A stretch of DNA of 64,000 bases. Source: JBHHUI01 sp965248775. GTDB lineage: Bacteria; Chloroflexota; Anaerolineae; Anaerolineales; JBHHUI01. A program made the translations under genes and the position numbers. Shown in pieces: positions 46,370-57,163 of this stretch. Positions within the stretch are counted from its first letter, which is position 1; every line of letters starts with the position of its first letter. The stretch is taken from NCBI GenBank assembly GCA_965248775.1, contig OZ252150.1, positions 1,612,001 through 1,676,000 of the forward strand, written 5' to 3'. The notes under the pieces were generated by a model. It was not told the origin of the DNA. It did not search any database and saw nothing but the letters and a program-made list of their open reading frames with translations.

Positions 46370-46882
46370 TTAGGGCCCACGTACTACCTGTAACCAGTTC
46401 TCAGCACCCCAGCCATTGCGCGTGGAATCGGCCTCCGCCACCAGGGACCACCAGATAAAACCATCTACCTCTCGAGGACCATTCTGTACCTGGAGCACTT
46501 CAAATTCGAGAGCAAGATAATTTACTTCGCCAGCCAGGCCTGGCTCCAACCGCAACCGCAATCCATCTCCACCCGTGTTCACGACCTGTACAAGACCACC
46601 AATTTGAACAACCCCTTCCACTTGAGGTGGAGGTATTGTTGGCGTCAATTCTGGTGTTGGCGAGTCAACAAGAATGAGAGTAGCCGTTGCATTGGCAACC
46701 GCTTCGTCGGGAGGAAGGACAATGAAGACTGCCGTAGGTGTCGGAACTTGGCCGGAAGTGGGCCTTGTGACTAGTACAACCGACCAGATTGCTATGCAGG
46801 TAACAACAAACAAGCCGCTTGCCAGGCCGAGAGCCCACAATGGTACAGCAAGATTTTTTCCTCCATCGCTGCTGGAAGTCAT
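46370..46882 (-). CDS. Single-helix membrane protein with SH3-like external domain
   Basis: A 170-residue protein with one N-terminal helix (LWALGLASGLFVVTCIAIW, about 15-38), a Thr/Pro-rich spacer (about 40-88) and a C-terminal bacterial SH3-like domain: VVNTGGDGLRLRLEPGLAG, then IWWSLVAE and GWGAENWLQ. Such domains often bind cell-wall peptides. The ATG at 46882 is preferred to TTG 46897. It begins 22 bp after the stop of the SpoIIE-type phosphatase, so both are likely cotranscribed. Confidence 0.75.
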   Translation of the reverse strand: MTSSSDGGKNLAVPLWALGLASGLFVVTCIAIWSVVLVTRPTSGQVPTPTAVFIVLPPDEAVANATATLILVDSPTPELTPTIPPPQVEGVVQIGGLVQVVNTGGDGLRLRLEPGLAGEVNYLALEFEVLQVQNGPREVDGFIWWSLVAEADSTRNGWGAENWLQVVRGP

Positions 46883-46903
46883 CGTGAGGCAAATCAATCG
46901 TGC

Positions 46904-48166
46904 TCAGCGCGTAGATTTTGCAATCAGAAGAGTAATATCGTCTGCCGCAGGGGCATCTCCGCGATGTTCGAGTACGTCTTGATAGATCGCAGTACAGACC
47001 TCATCGGCAGTATCAGTGTGATGCTCAAGTATTAAATTATGGAGCCTTTCCATCCCGTATGGCAGTTCTTCCCAATCGACCGCATCTGGAACGCCATCGC
47101 TATATCGGACAAGAAGGTCACCGGCTTCCAACACGAGATCGCGCTCTTCGAGCTCAAGCTCTTCGATCATGCCCAGGAATCTTCCGTCAGCATTTAATTC
47201 GATTAATCCGCCATCGTTTCCGCGAATGAGAGCCGGGTAATCATGCCCGGCGCGGATATACCGCATGCGCCCGGTTTCGATATGCAGCACGCCGTAGAAT
47301 ACTGTGACAAACATGTCTTGGTTCGAGGAGACCTGAAACATTGCTTCATGGACTGCAAGTGCTGTTTCGCGTGGGGATAAGCGACGCTTTGATTCCGAAT
47401 GAAATAATGCGCGTGTGACCCCCATGAAAAGCGCGGCATGAACAGACTTATCGGACACATCCGCGATTAGAAGACCGACATGTTCGTCGTCTAGTTTAAT
47501 AACGTCGAAGAGATCTCCACCGACCACCCTTGCAGGTTCGTTTTTGCCTGCAAAGGACCATCCCGCTGCAATTGGGAATTTCTCCGGCAAGAGACTGCGT
47601 TGTACTTCGCCGGCAATTTCTAACTCGCGCTCGAGCCTCTCTTTGGCCACAAGTTCAAACTGCGCTTCTTTCAGATCCTGATAGGCTTGCTCCAATTCGA
47701 AATTTTGACGCGAAAGTTCGGCGATGGATGCTTTATCGCTTGCGCGTAGGTTCGCAGTCAGATCTCGCAATATAGTGATGGCAACATTAGCGTTTCGTTC
47801 CAGGAGCTGATCGAACACATTCTCGGAAATTTCAATGACAGTTGCTTCGGTATCCGTTTTAACTGTGGCAGTCCGTGGCCGATTTTCTATCAATGCCATT
47901 TCGCCAAAGATTTGCCCAGCGTTTCGTTCGGAGAGTTGGCGCTCCGATCCGTTTGCCATGCGTGCCGTTACGATCGCATGGCCCTCAACTATGATGTAAA
48001 ACGTATGCTCAATCTCCCCTTCGTGACAAAGCACATGCTCTGACGGATACGTTTTGGTATGGACTTCGTGCAGTAGCGCGTTCAGTTCAGAATCCTCGAG
48101 ACCTGGGAAAGCCTCTCGTAATACGGACTCTGCACGGGCGTCAAGCGAATTGTTATTTTCGGTCAT
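46904..48166 (-). CDS. Cyclic-nucleotide-binding domain fused to a SpoIIE-type PP2C phosphatase
   Basis: A 420-residue soluble protein. A cNMP-binding domain (about 25-145) shows GQIFGEMALIENRPRTATV, a coiled-coil linker follows (about 150-185), then a PP2C SpoIIE domain (about 185-415) with VVGGDLFDVIKL, LLIADVSDKSVHAALFMG and RYSDGVPDA, which hold the metal-binding Asp residues. It should dephosphorylate Ser/Thr proteins, such as anti-sigma antagonists, under control of a bound nucleotide. No anti-sigma or antagonist gene is adjacent. The start overlaps the 3' end of polX by 14 bp. Confidence 0.9.
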   Translation of the reverse strand: MTENNNSLDARAESVLREAFPGLEDSELNALLHEVHTKTYPSEHVLCHEGEIEHTFYIIVEGHAIVTARMANGSERQLSERNAGQIFGEMALIENRPRTATVKTDTEATVIEISENVFDQLLERNANVAITILRDLTANLRASDKASIAELSRQNFELEQAYQDLKEAQFELVAKERLERELEIAGEVQRSLLPEKFPIAAGWSFAGKNEPARVVGGDLFDVIKLDDEHVGLLIADVSDKSVHAALFMGVTRALFHSESKRRLSPRETALAVHEAMFQVSSNQDMFVTVFYGVLHIETGRMRYIRAGHDYPALIRGNDGGLIELNADGRFLGMIEELELEERDLVLEAGDLLVRYSDGVPDAVDWEELPYGMERLHNLILEHHTDTADEVCTAIYQDVLEHRGDAPAADDITLLIAKSTR

Positions 48167-49889
48167 CTCGTTTTCTTAACCAGGAACGAAGCTTGCGTGG
48201 CTGCCAACTATTAATTACATGCTCCCGCTCAGCCCAGGCGCGCCGGGCAGTTGCGACACCGTACTCTGTTTTTCCAAGCATATCGGGGTTATGTGCATCC
48301 GTATTAATACTCAGCGGTATTCCAAGATCGATAGCTCGACGGGAGTAAACATCATTTAGATCGAGCCGTTTAAAGTTGGCGTTGATTTCCAACGCCACAC
48401 CGCTTTCAGCAGCTGCAGCAAATACGGCGTCCATGTCCAAATCTGCCGGTTCTCGTTCAGCGACCAGGCGTCCGGTTGGATGACCAATGATATCGACATT
48501 TGGATTCTGAATGGCATTCAGCATGCGCTGCGTGACCTTCTTGCGCGGTTGGCGTAAACTCACATGCAAGGAGGCAATCACGATGTCGAGTTCCGCAAGC
48601 ACTTCGTCGGGATAATCCAATTGTCCATCGGCCTTGATTTCGACTTCAACCCCTTGCAGGATACGGATGGACTTGCCCATTTTCTCCTGCACAGCTTCGA
48701 TCTCTTTTCGGCGTTTGCGAACAGCCTTTACATCCATCCCACCGGTGATGCCGATACTATGGCTATGATCGGTGATGGCAATCAGCTTCAAGCCGGCTTT
48801 CTTCGCCGCCCGTGCCATCTCTTCAATCGTTCCTTTACCATCGCTCCAGGTCGAGTGGGTGTGCAAATCGGATCGCAACTGTGCCTGCTCAATCAGAACG
48901 GGCAAATCCCCTTTCTGCGCCGCTTGTATCTCACCACGGTCTTCCCGTAGCTCAGGAGGCATCCATTCGAGGCCCAGAGCTTCGTAGACTTCTGCTTCGG
49001 TCGCACACAATATTTCGGTTCCATCTTCGCGCGTGAGCGCCTGATCGGAGAGCGAGAGGCCCTGCTTCAAAGCCAATTCACGCAGGCGAACGTTGTGGTC
49101 TTTTGAACCGGAGGCGTATTGCAATGCAGTCCCAAAGCGCTCTGGCGGCAACACCCAGAGTTGTGCCCGGTATCCATTTGTCAACTCGATGCTCGATTTA
49201 ATATCGCCCTGCCCGAGCACTCGCGCGACATTAGGTTGCCCGACGAAAGCTTCTGTTACTGCTGCAGAATCTTTCGCTCCAACGAGTAGATCTATATCAC
49301 CAATCGTTTCCCGCATACGCCGCAGACTACCAGCTACTTCAGCAGCTTTTACTCCCTTGACGGCGCGCAGCAGCGCCAGCATTTCCTGTGCAACCGGCCA
49401 GGCCAATCCCAATGGTGTGCGTCCAGTTCGTCGTGAAAGCGATTCAATTCCGGCGAGGATCTTCGCTTCGGACTTCGGACCCATTCCGGACAACGAGCGT
49501 AGCTCTCCAGCCCGCGCAGCGGCTTCCAAACCTGCAAGATCCGAGATGCCGGCTTCCTTCCAAAACAGCGCTACCTTCTTGGGACCCAGGTCTGGGACTT
49601 CCAGAACTTCAGCCAATGAGACAGGGACTTCTTTTTTTATTTTTTCGAGGAATTGGAGTTCGCCAGTCGAGAGGAGTTCATCAATCTTTTCGGAAATGGC
49701 TTTGCCAATTCCGGGCACATCGGTAAGTATGCCCTCGGCCCAGACAACGTTGATGTCACGGCCCATGTCGAGGATGCTGTCCGACGCTTTTCGGTATGCC
49801 AGCACCTTATAGATTATCTCTCCCTTGATTTGCAATAGATCTGCAATCAGGGTAAAAGTGTCGGCCAATTCGCGGTTTGTCATCGCCAT
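48153..49889 (-). CDS. polX: DNA polymerase/3'-5' exonuclease PolX
   Basis: A 578-residue protein of standard PolX length. Helix-hairpin-helix segments lie near residues 50-65 and 90-165. The family-X polymerase core has GSLRRMRETIGDIDLLVG (the catalytic Asp pair) and a PHP domain from about 335: LRSDLHTHSTWSDGKGT, ITDHSHSIGITGG and later metal ligands (HPTGR, NTDAH). It acts in gap filling and base excision repair, with the PHP domain as manganese-dependent exonuclease. The gene ends 14 bp inside the phosphatase gene. Confidence 0.93.
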   Translation of the reverse strand: MAMTNRELADTFTLIADLLQIKGEIIYKVLAYRKASDSILDMGRDINVVWAEGILTDVPGIGKAISEKIDELLSTGELQFLEKIKKEVPVSLAEVLEVPDLGPKKVALFWKEAGISDLAGLEAAARAGELRSLSGMGPKSEAKILAGIESLSRRTGRTPLGLAWPVAQEMLALLRAVKGVKAAEVAGSLRRMRETIGDIDLLVGAKDSAAVTEAFVGQPNVARVLGQGDIKSSIELTNGYRAQLWVLPPERFGTALQYASGSKDHNVRLRELALKQGLSLSDQALTREDGTEILCATEAEVYEALGLEWMPPELREDRGEIQAAQKGDLPVLIEQAQLRSDLHTHSTWSDGKGTIEEMARAAKKAGLKLIAITDHSHSIGITGGMDVKAVRKRRKEIEAVQEKMGKSIRILQGVEVEIKADGQLDYPDEVLAELDIVIASLHVSLRQPRKKVTQRMLNAIQNPNVDIIGHPTGRLVAEREPADLDMDAVFAAAAESGVALEINANFKRLDLNDVYSRRAIDLGIPLSINTDAHNPDMLGKTEYGVATARRAWAEREHVINSWQPRKLRSWLRKRDDRK

Positions 49890-49937
49890 GGCGGCTATTA
49901 TACTGGACGGCGCATTGCCATGGAGACAACAACCATC

Positions 49938-50168
49938 TCAGTTTACAGGCGAATCTCTGTTGGCATAGGATTCCAAATATCCACATTCAGTGCATCCATA
50001 GGTGATAACCTCGAAAGTTCTCTCTTTGGGCAGTTTTGTCCCCGTCCAAAAAGACGGCTCGGGTTTACCTGCAACCCACTTAATTGGCATTGTGCCCTTG
50101 CCAATTTCAGCAATCCAACCTTCGAGCATGACACCTTTACATTTAGGGCAGATACGCTCTGTTTCCAT
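49938..50168 (-). CDS. Small zinc-ribbon protein
   Basis: A 76-residue protein with paired cysteines at ICPKCKGVMLEGWI and YGCTECGYLESYA, forming a two-CxxC zinc ribbon, with WVAGKPEPSFW between them. This pattern is common in short proteins of unknown role (DUF6487-like). It begins 3 bp after the deaminase stop, so it is part of that transcript. Confidence 0.75.
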   Translation of the reverse strand: METERICPKCKGVMLEGWIAEIGKGTMPIKWVAGKPEPSFWTGTKLPKERTFEVITYGCTECGYLESYANRDSPVN

Positions 50169-50171
50169 TTA

Positions 50172-50642
50172 CTACGACCAGAATCCTTCGTGCACATTTT
50201 TCGCCTCTTCTTCAAGTACCGGCCCTATAACTTCGATTAATTTCCGCCCCTTCCCGATGATTTCCCGACAAGGTAAGTAGAGCACATCTTCAACACCCTT
50301 TCCAACCATCTCATACAGACCTTCCTCGCTGAGACCATAAACAACACGCCGCACATTCCCCCAAAAAATTGCTCCTGAGCACATCGGACAGGGTTCTGTG
50401 CTGGTGTATAGAGTACATTTTGCGAGAAACTCACTATCATATTTTTGAGAAGCTTTTCTCATTAAATTCGGTTCTGCATGACCGGTGCAATCTTTTTCAG
50501 TGACCACGTTGTTTTCAGATTCTAGAAGTATGTGTCCCTGTTCGTCGACGAGTAATGCACCAAAAGGATGATTACCGTTATCCCTGGCTCTCCCTGCAAG
50601 TTCGATCGAAGCTCGAATAAATTTCAAGTCGATTTCATTCAT
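50172..50642 (-). CDS. Zinc nucleoside deaminase (CMP/dCMP deaminase fold)
   Basis: A 156-residue cytidine-deaminase-fold enzyme. Zinc ligands and proton shuttle are TGHAEPN (His55, Glu57) and TEPCPMCSGAIFWG (two Cys). The pattern fits the guanine deaminase/TadA-like group, which removes amino groups from bases or nucleosides; lack of clear tRNA-binding marks makes a free-base or nucleoside role more likely. The ATG at 50642 follows AAAGGATC and is preferred to a longer frame to 50681. Confidence 0.85.
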   Translation of the reverse strand: MNEIDLKFIRASIELAGRARDNGNHPFGALLVDEQGHILLESENNVVTEKDCTGHAEPNLMRKASQKYDSEFLAKCTLYTSTEPCPMCSGAIFWGNVRRVVYGLSEEGLYEMVGKGVEDVLYLPCREIIGKGRKLIEVIGPVLEEEAKNVHEGFWS

Positions 50643-50682
50643 TTTGATCCTTTGGTAGTAAGGACCGCTGCACTGGTTCAAC

Positions 50683-51285
50683 TTACCTTACCAGCGGCCA
50701 CACGGGGCCGTGCCCAGGGTACACATGAGTGGCACCGCGCTCCCGTAGCAATCGCCAACTCGCGGCAACAATAGTCGCATCTTCCATTCCGATGAATCCC
50801 GGATGCGTGAGGTCGCCGGTAAATGCCGAGCCATCATTTAGCAGGAGCGAAATGCTGTCGTCAGAGTGCCCCGGCGTGTGCAGAATCTCCCCCGGAATTC
50901 CGATCCGCTCCAACACATCCCGGCTCTCTTCAAATGAGATCTTGACATTGTCGTTCATCGCAATCTCCATATAGTTATCTTGTGGCTTGATCCATGTTTT
51001 CATGAACGGGATCGAGTCGACTTGCACATCGAGCACGAGCAAAGGAACTCCTGCCCGCTTGAGCTCCTGGCCAAGGCCGACGTGATCAATATGGTAGTGG
51101 GTCGCAAGCCCGTAACGGACTTCATTGAGCGGCACGTCCATGCGTTTTAGAACCGCGCGCATCTTTCCCATGGTGCCGGGCCAGCCAAGGTCCACAAGCA
51201 GGCGTGAGGTGCCGACGCTGATTACCCAGTAATTGGTCGAGCGGTATCCCACGTTTACGATTGTGACACGTTGAAACTTGGACAT
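50683..51285 (-). CDS. MBL-fold metallo-hydrolase
   Basis: A 200-residue metallo-beta-lactamase-fold protein with the metal motif THYHIDH (His63, His65, Asp67, His68), TPGHSDDS and FTGDLTH, all in place. This is the compact single-domain form (glyoxalase II-like or lactonase-like). The substrate cannot be told. It starts with MSKFQRVTIVNVG and ends 40 bp from the deaminase start. Confidence 0.87.
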   Translation of the reverse strand: MSKFQRVTIVNVGYRSTNYWVISVGTSRLLVDLGWPGTMGKMRAVLKRMDVPLNEVRYGLATHYHIDHVGLGQELKRAGVPLLVLDVQVDSIPFMKTWIKPQDNYMEIAMNDNVKISFEESRDVLERIGIPGEILHTPGHSDDSISLLLNDGSAFTGDLTHPGFIGMEDATIVAASWRLLRERGATHVYPGHGPVWPLVR

Positions 51286-51489
51286 GCTTCAAGGCCTGTT
51301 GCCTAACGAAAGGTGAGCACCCGCTCACTTTACCCTAAGGTGTCCATCATTTTCGAACGCCAGCGAAACGTTATGCTGCGCCATTACCGAGCTTTGGGCT
51401 CATACGAGGATTTAGGTGAAATCCAAATCACTCGGAATGAATGGGTATTATCTTATCTGCTGTGTAGTCGAACGAGAAGCCGCGTGCGG

Positions 51490-54387
51490 TTAACCGCCAG
51501 AATTTCTCACGGCGAATCTGCTTGCGAAAAGGGTCGTCGCAAACCAGGTGTTCGATATTTCATCGAATTGCATACCAACACCGATGAAATCGAATTCCCC
51601 CCGCAGAACGTTCGCACGGTGTGTGGGACTCTCCATCCAGGCGATCACCAAAGACGGCCCTGCCGTCAGTAAACTAAGAGTGGTGCGACCAATGTTTTCA
51701 CCGACGTAAGTGCCTTGATTAAAACCGACACTCGCTGCAAGTGGAAAAACAAGTGCTTCCTCAGTGGCCGGATCGTAATGGCTGAAATACCTGCGCGTCA
51801 CCATGTCTTGTGTGCGTGTCTGCGCAGCGGAGTTCAAGGGAATATCAGTCACGAGTGGTGGGAAACCGTTCAAATCGCGTTGTTGGTTAAGTAATTCCAC
51901 GATCTGCTTCATCACCAGTACCACATCTGCGGGGACGCTGTTCGGATCAACGAGTGCACTACCAGATATGCCCGTACTCCCTTCCCTATTAGACAAAACT
52001 CCGTCCAGAGCCTCTTCGCTGATGGCGGCATCATTCGACGATAGCGGATCCATTGTTGGCAGTGCAGTTGGCGGGAACGGTGTCGGAGGTGCCACCGTAG
52101 GTGGTAATTCAATCACCGTTGGAATTTCTGTAACTATTATCGATGTAGTTTCGGTCGAGTCCGATTCCTCGTCTTCAATCTCCTCTGTCTGAACAAGAGC
52201 AACGTTTGCAACCTCAGGTGTTTCGATATCACTGTCGTTGGTATTGCCCATGATGTTGCCAGCGCCAAAAATCAGACCGACGGCAAGCAAAGCCAGACCA
52301 CCGAAAAGCGCCCAGAGTATAAATTTCCTGGTTGTTACTCTAGCAGGGACTGCGACCGGCGCGACTATCGGCGCAACGGCTGGTACTGTCGGCGGAGCAA
52401 TAGTGGGGACGTCAACCGCTGTTGCTCGCGCGCGGCGCGCTTCCATTAAGGCGTCCAGTTGTTTTTGTGAGACTGTCGCCAGTTCTCCAGCCGCAGCGAG
52501 TTCTGGGGCTAGTTCATGCAAGATTTCGAGCGTGTCGGTCGGGCGCGCTGCTGCCCTTCCAGAGGCAGGGATTACATCACTCTTTGGCAAAGGCGCCGGG
52601 ACTGCGCCGGTGATGGCTGCCATAAATTCGGCAACGGATTCGAAGCGCCCAGCACGATTAAAGCTCATCGCAACGCGTAAGGCCTCGTCCAATTCCAAGT
52701 CAACTTCCGGCCGTAGAACCCGCGCTGCGGGAACCGGCTGCGAGAACTGCGTCTCGGCCAATTCGCGCGGGGTATCCCCGTGGTACGGAGGGCGTCCAAT
52801 CAACATTCCAAACATCAGGCAACCTAGGGAATAGACGTAACTGCGAGCATCCAGGGTCCTGTCACGCGAGCGGCCGGCTATTAATTCGGGAGCTTGGTAA
52901 TCAAAGACTCCTCGCTGGTCCGAGCTAGCGAACGAAGCTGCAGCAGTCGCAATCATGGGTGCCAGTCCTACTTCAGAAAGCCAAGCGTGTCCGTTTTCAT
53001 CAAATAGGATATTGCTCGGTTTTAAGTTCAAGTGGACAAAATCATGTTGGTGCAAAAAGCTCAACGCCGGACCGATATTACTCAGGATAGCAAGTGCATC
53101 CTGGATCGGCAGCGCACCAGCCTCCAGCCGATCGGCCAGAGTACCGCCTCGCAACAAACCAACCGAATAGAATAAGCGCCCTTGGATCTTTCCAGCGCGT
53201 AACAGCGGAACAAGATATGGGTGCTCCACTTCGTTGAAGCGATTGACGACGTTTAGAAAATACTTTTCAAATTGCGGCAACTCCATGAAATTATCCGCGA
53301 GCAGCTTCAAAGCCACGTCTTTGCGAGCGGCTCTATCGACTGCACGGTAGACGAGATTCAGATCAGTTTTTCCGATAAGTTCATGGAGGTCAAAGCGACC
53401 AAATCGTTTTTCGACATCTAATTCCGGCAACGAGATTTTCTCTGCCTGAACAGGAGCAGCTTCAACGGACGCAGCAGCCTCCGGGGCTGCATCCTGCGGT
53501 TTCGTTTTTGGAGCAGCTGGGACTATCAGTGGAGTGGGAGACGATACGCCGAGTGCAGTGAGAAAATCCTGTAAAGACTCAAATCTCTGCTCGAGGGCAA
53601 ATCCGAGAGCCTTCCCAATGGCAGTAGACACTTCCAGAGGGATATCAGGATTGGCCCGGTGAGCCTGCGGTGCGGACTGCGTGAACTGCAAGTGGTTAAG
53701 TTCTTCCAGAGATTTAGCCGGGAATGGTAGCTCTCCCACCAGAAGATTGTAGAGAATCGCGGCCATTGAAAATTGATCGCTGCGGGCATCATTTTCCCGA
53801 CCGCCAATAATCTCCGGCGCGATATGCAGTGGGACATCTAATGGCACATTGAGATCGAGTGTGCGAACGGCCTGCTCGATCACTGCGGGAATTCGAGCAT
53901 GTGTGAGCAATGGTGTCCCGCTGCCGTCGAAATTAATATTTGCAGGTTTCAGGTTTCCATGAATGATGCGACTTGCATGGAGCGCGGACAGCGGAGGAGA
54001 GATTGCTGCGATTAGGCGCAAACCCTCTTCCAGGTTCAGTCGTTTTTCTGCTACAAGCCGATCGGCAAGACTTCCGCCAGAAAGGTAGGCTTCCGCGACG
54101 TGGATCTGTCCGGCGCTGACGCCCAATCGGTGGAAAATGTTTAAACCCGCATGTTTACAGGAGTCGATTTTTTTCGCCACTGAACGTAGATAATCCGTCA
54201 GGCCGGGTAAATCTGTTAGGTCCGGCCGGAAGACACGTAGAGCGACCAGGCCTTCGGCCGAGCGAGCACGATAGACATCACCTAGAGGACCAGCTGAGCG
54301 GAGCTCCTCAATCGTAAATCGGCCGGCATATCTTGTGCCCGGCTCAAATTCATCGAAGGTTCGTTTCTGGACGGATTCTCTTACCAT
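51490..54387 (-). CDS. Double pseudokinase, membrane helix and external CAP domain
   Basis: A 965-residue protein, the only intact member of its group here. Kinase-like domain 1 (about 20-280) has LVALRVF (Arg for the VAIK Lys), HGNLKPANINF (Asn145 replaces the HRD Asp) and THARI in place of DFG. Domain 2 (about 328-595) has DVALKLL, HLNLKPSNILF (Asn454) and SEVG. A membrane helix at about 689-709 is followed by an acidic and Thr/Pro-rich stalk, and a CAP/SCP domain (about 825-955) with YFSHYDP (His870), GENIG (Glu897) and SPTHRANVL (His923). The kinase part should bind ligand or partner without phosphotransfer; the CAP domain is outside. It starts 7 bp after the upstream relative ends. Confidence 0.87.
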   Translation of the reverse strand: MVRESVQKRTFDEFEPGTRYAGRFTIEELRSAGPLGDVYRARSAEGLVALRVFRPDLTDLPGLTDYLRSVAKKIDSCKHAGLNIFHRLGVSAGQIHVAEAYLSGGSLADRLVAEKRLNLEEGLRLIAAISPPLSALHASRIIHGNLKPANINFDGSGTPLLTHARIPAVIEQAVRTLDLNVPLDVPLHIAPEIIGGRENDARSDQFSMAAILYNLLVGELPFPAKSLEELNHLQFTQSAPQAHRANPDIPLEVSTAIGKALGFALEQRFESLQDFLTALGVSSPTPLIVPAAPKTKPQDAAPEAAASVEAAPVQAEKISLPELDVEKRFGRFDLHELIGKTDLNLVYRAVDRAARKDVALKLLADNFMELPQFEKYFLNVVNRFNEVEHPYLVPLLRAGKIQGRLFYSVGLLRGGTLADRLEAGALPIQDALAILSNIGPALSFLHQHDFVHLNLKPSNILFDENGHAWLSEVGLAPMIATAAASFASSDQRGVFDYQAPELIAGRSRDRTLDARSYVYSLGCLMFGMLIGRPPYHGDTPRELAETQFSQPVPAARVLRPEVDLELDEALRVAMSFNRAGRFESVAEFMAAITGAVPAPLPKSDVIPASGRAAARPTDTLEILHELAPELAAAGELATVSQKQLDALMEARRARATAVDVPTIAPPTVPAVAPIVAPVAVPARVTTRKFILWALFGGLALLAVGLIFGAGNIMGNTNDSDIETPEVANVALVQTEEIEDEESDSTETTSIIVTEIPTVIELPPTVAPPTPFPPTALPTMDPLSSNDAAISEEALDGVLSNREGSTGISGSALVDPNSVPADVVLVMKQIVELLNQQRDLNGFPPLVTDIPLNSAAQTRTQDMVTRRYFSHYDPATEEALVFPLAASVGFNQGTYVGENIGRTTLSLLTAGPSLVIAWMESPTHRANVLRGEFDFIGVGMQFDEISNTWFATTLFASRFAVRNSGG

Positions 54388-57163
54388 TTGCCAGTCAGGG
54401 TATTTCGCTCGCGAATACCTGTGTGATCAACCAACAGTCTCCATAAGTCGGACAGGAGTCATCAAAGCGAATTCCGACTCCGATGTACTCATACACACTG
54501 TCCAGAATGTTGGCACGATGCCCCGGGCTACTCATCCAAGAGGACATCGCCCGCTCTGCCAATTCTTCAATCGGTATCGAACCGGATGTGATGAACAAAT
54601 TCTCTCCCACTGCGCCGTAGCCACTCAATAATTCGAATGCAGGCACACTGCCAGTCACCGGATCGTTGTGGCTGAAATAATTACGGATGTCCATATCATC
54701 ACTGCGTTCCTGTGCGACGGACATCATTGATGTCTCCCCACCCACTGGCGGCGCCACCCCCTGATTGGAACGATTTTGATTTGTAAGTGAAATTATTGCA
54801 AGTTCCGCCGCGGCATTCTCCGGGTCTTCTCCAGGCGCCGGACCTAGCGTCGGCGCGACTGTCGGGGCAGGTGTTTCGGTTTCTGTTGGTGCCGCGGTGG
54901 GTTCCGCGGTCGGTTCTGTGGTCTCGGTAGGCGATATCGTTGGAGCTTCGGTTGCCTCCACTTCGTCTGTTGCCAGAGCTTCTACAGTTGAAGATGCTAA
55001 CCCAGCTTCTGTACTCACGTCTTCATCTGTCGCAGCTTGCTCTTGAGTAGCCGTTGCTTCCACTGTCGCCTGAGGTTCCGTTGCTTGCACACCAGCCTCG
55101 CTGGAACTATCGGCGGAATCATCTCCATCTTGATCTTCGGAAGAAATACCGCCAGAATTCTGATCATTGGAAATGGAAATCGGTGTGCTCTCGGTGTTAG
55201 ATGATCCGCTCTGATCACCAACGGCTTCGTCAACTTGATCAATTTCAACAGCTATTGCCGCTTCTGTGCGCTGGACGCGCTGTCTAGCGCGGGCACGCCC
55301 CCCGGCAAATACAAGAACTGCGCCAATGACGATGACACCAACAATCCCGAGGGCACCTGTGATGTATAAGCCAACACGGGGCCGCTTCTCTGGAACAGGT
55401 ATCGGGACGGGAATCGAAACAGCCGGTGCAGTAGCAACTGCTGGAGTGGATGGCCGCAGTAATTCCAGCGTGTCAATCTGCAACAAGTTCTCCGCGACTT
55501 CCGCAACAGGCATATCCTGCTCGGGCAGATCAATATCCAACAGGTCAGCCGTGTCGAGTGGGGGCAACTCGATCGTTGGGGTCTCATGAATATCAGCAGG
55601 CAGTCCCTCTGTAACAATCTCAGGAGCGACTGCCGGAAACGCGATAACATCACTATCAGGTAAATCGAGTGGGAATACGCCGGTGACGGCGCTCATCAGT
55701 TCCGAAACAGAATTGAAACGCCCTCGCGGGCTATAACTCAGAGCAATGCGCAGCACTTCGTCCAGCTGCCGGTCCAGGGGTTGCAGATCGACAGGACGAA
55801 CCTGACGAGGCGAGGGAACCGGCGAGGAGAACTGGAGCATTGCGAGATCGGCAGCTGTTTCGGCTTCGAAGGGCGGGCGTCCGGTGAGCATCTCAAAGAG
55901 CAAGACACCAAGCGAGTAAATATCGCTACGCCCATCGAGTTTGCTGCCCTTGCGGCGACCGGAAAGTTGCTCCGGTGATCGGTAACCAATCGGACCAAGT
56001 TTTTTGGGATCGACAAATGTACTTGCCGCCGCGTACATCATTTGCCCCAGGCCAACTTCTGCCAGGTGCGCGTTTCCTTCTTCGTCGAAATGAATATTGC
56101 TCGGCTTGATACTCTGATGAACGATGCCTTCCTGGTGCAGGTAACTGATCGCTGGTGCGATTTCTCTAAGAATGTTTAATGCATCATCAGGATCGATTGG
56201 GCCGCTTTCGAGTCTGTCCGCGAGGTTTCCCCCGCTTAGGAATGGAACGGCGTAATAGAGATAATTATGACTATGCCCCCCACCCAATATCGGGATCAGA
56301 TTGGCATGTTTGAACGCGGCGAAACGCCGAACAATGCTGCGAAAATAATCCGCAAATTTTGGCAGCTCTTCAAACTCTGGGCTGAGAATTTTGAGCGCGG
56401 CTTGACGCACATCAGATTTATCTGACGCACGGAAGACAGTCGTAATAGGGGTAAACGCGATACGATCCCGAATAGTAAGGCGAGCAAATTTATCGCCAAT
56501 ACGAATTTTCGGAGCGTGACCACGCGCACGCAATTTTCTGGGAGCACGTTGTTTCGATGCCGCTGCTGGCGGACCATCAACCGGAGTTAACTTGGCGGTT
56601 GGATTCTCAACCTTTGCGGTGTCAATCGCGATCCCAAGCTCGGCCGCAAAGGCTTCCAAATTGGACGGGCGGCGGTCCGGCGCGAAGTCCATTGCTCGTC
56701 TCAATGTCGCTTCGAATTCCGGTGAGGCGAGGGGCCCCACGCTCGGAGCAGATTTTATGAGTTGTTGTTCAAGCAAGCTACGTGGATCTTTCGCATCGAA
56801 CGGAGCTTGCCCGGTGAGGAGAGTGTAAATGACAGCAGCCAATGAATACACATCAGTCGCCGGTGATACACTCTTTCCGGAAATTTGTTCCGGAGCAATA
56901 TAGTCCATCGAGATATACTGAACGCCAGTTACGATTGCTTCTTCCGTCGCGGCCTCCAGCAAAAGTGGCAATCCGAAGTCGGCTACTTTAATGCCTCCGC
57001 GAGCATCAAAGAGAATATTTGCGGGGCGGAGCATCTGGTGGATAATGCGCTGCCGATGGAGGAAATGGAGTGCGGGCCCAATCTCCTTGACAAGTGCCCG
57101 CACTTATTCTTCGGTGAACAGTTCGCCTGAGTCAATCCTGTCCTTGGTGCTGCCGCCCGCTAA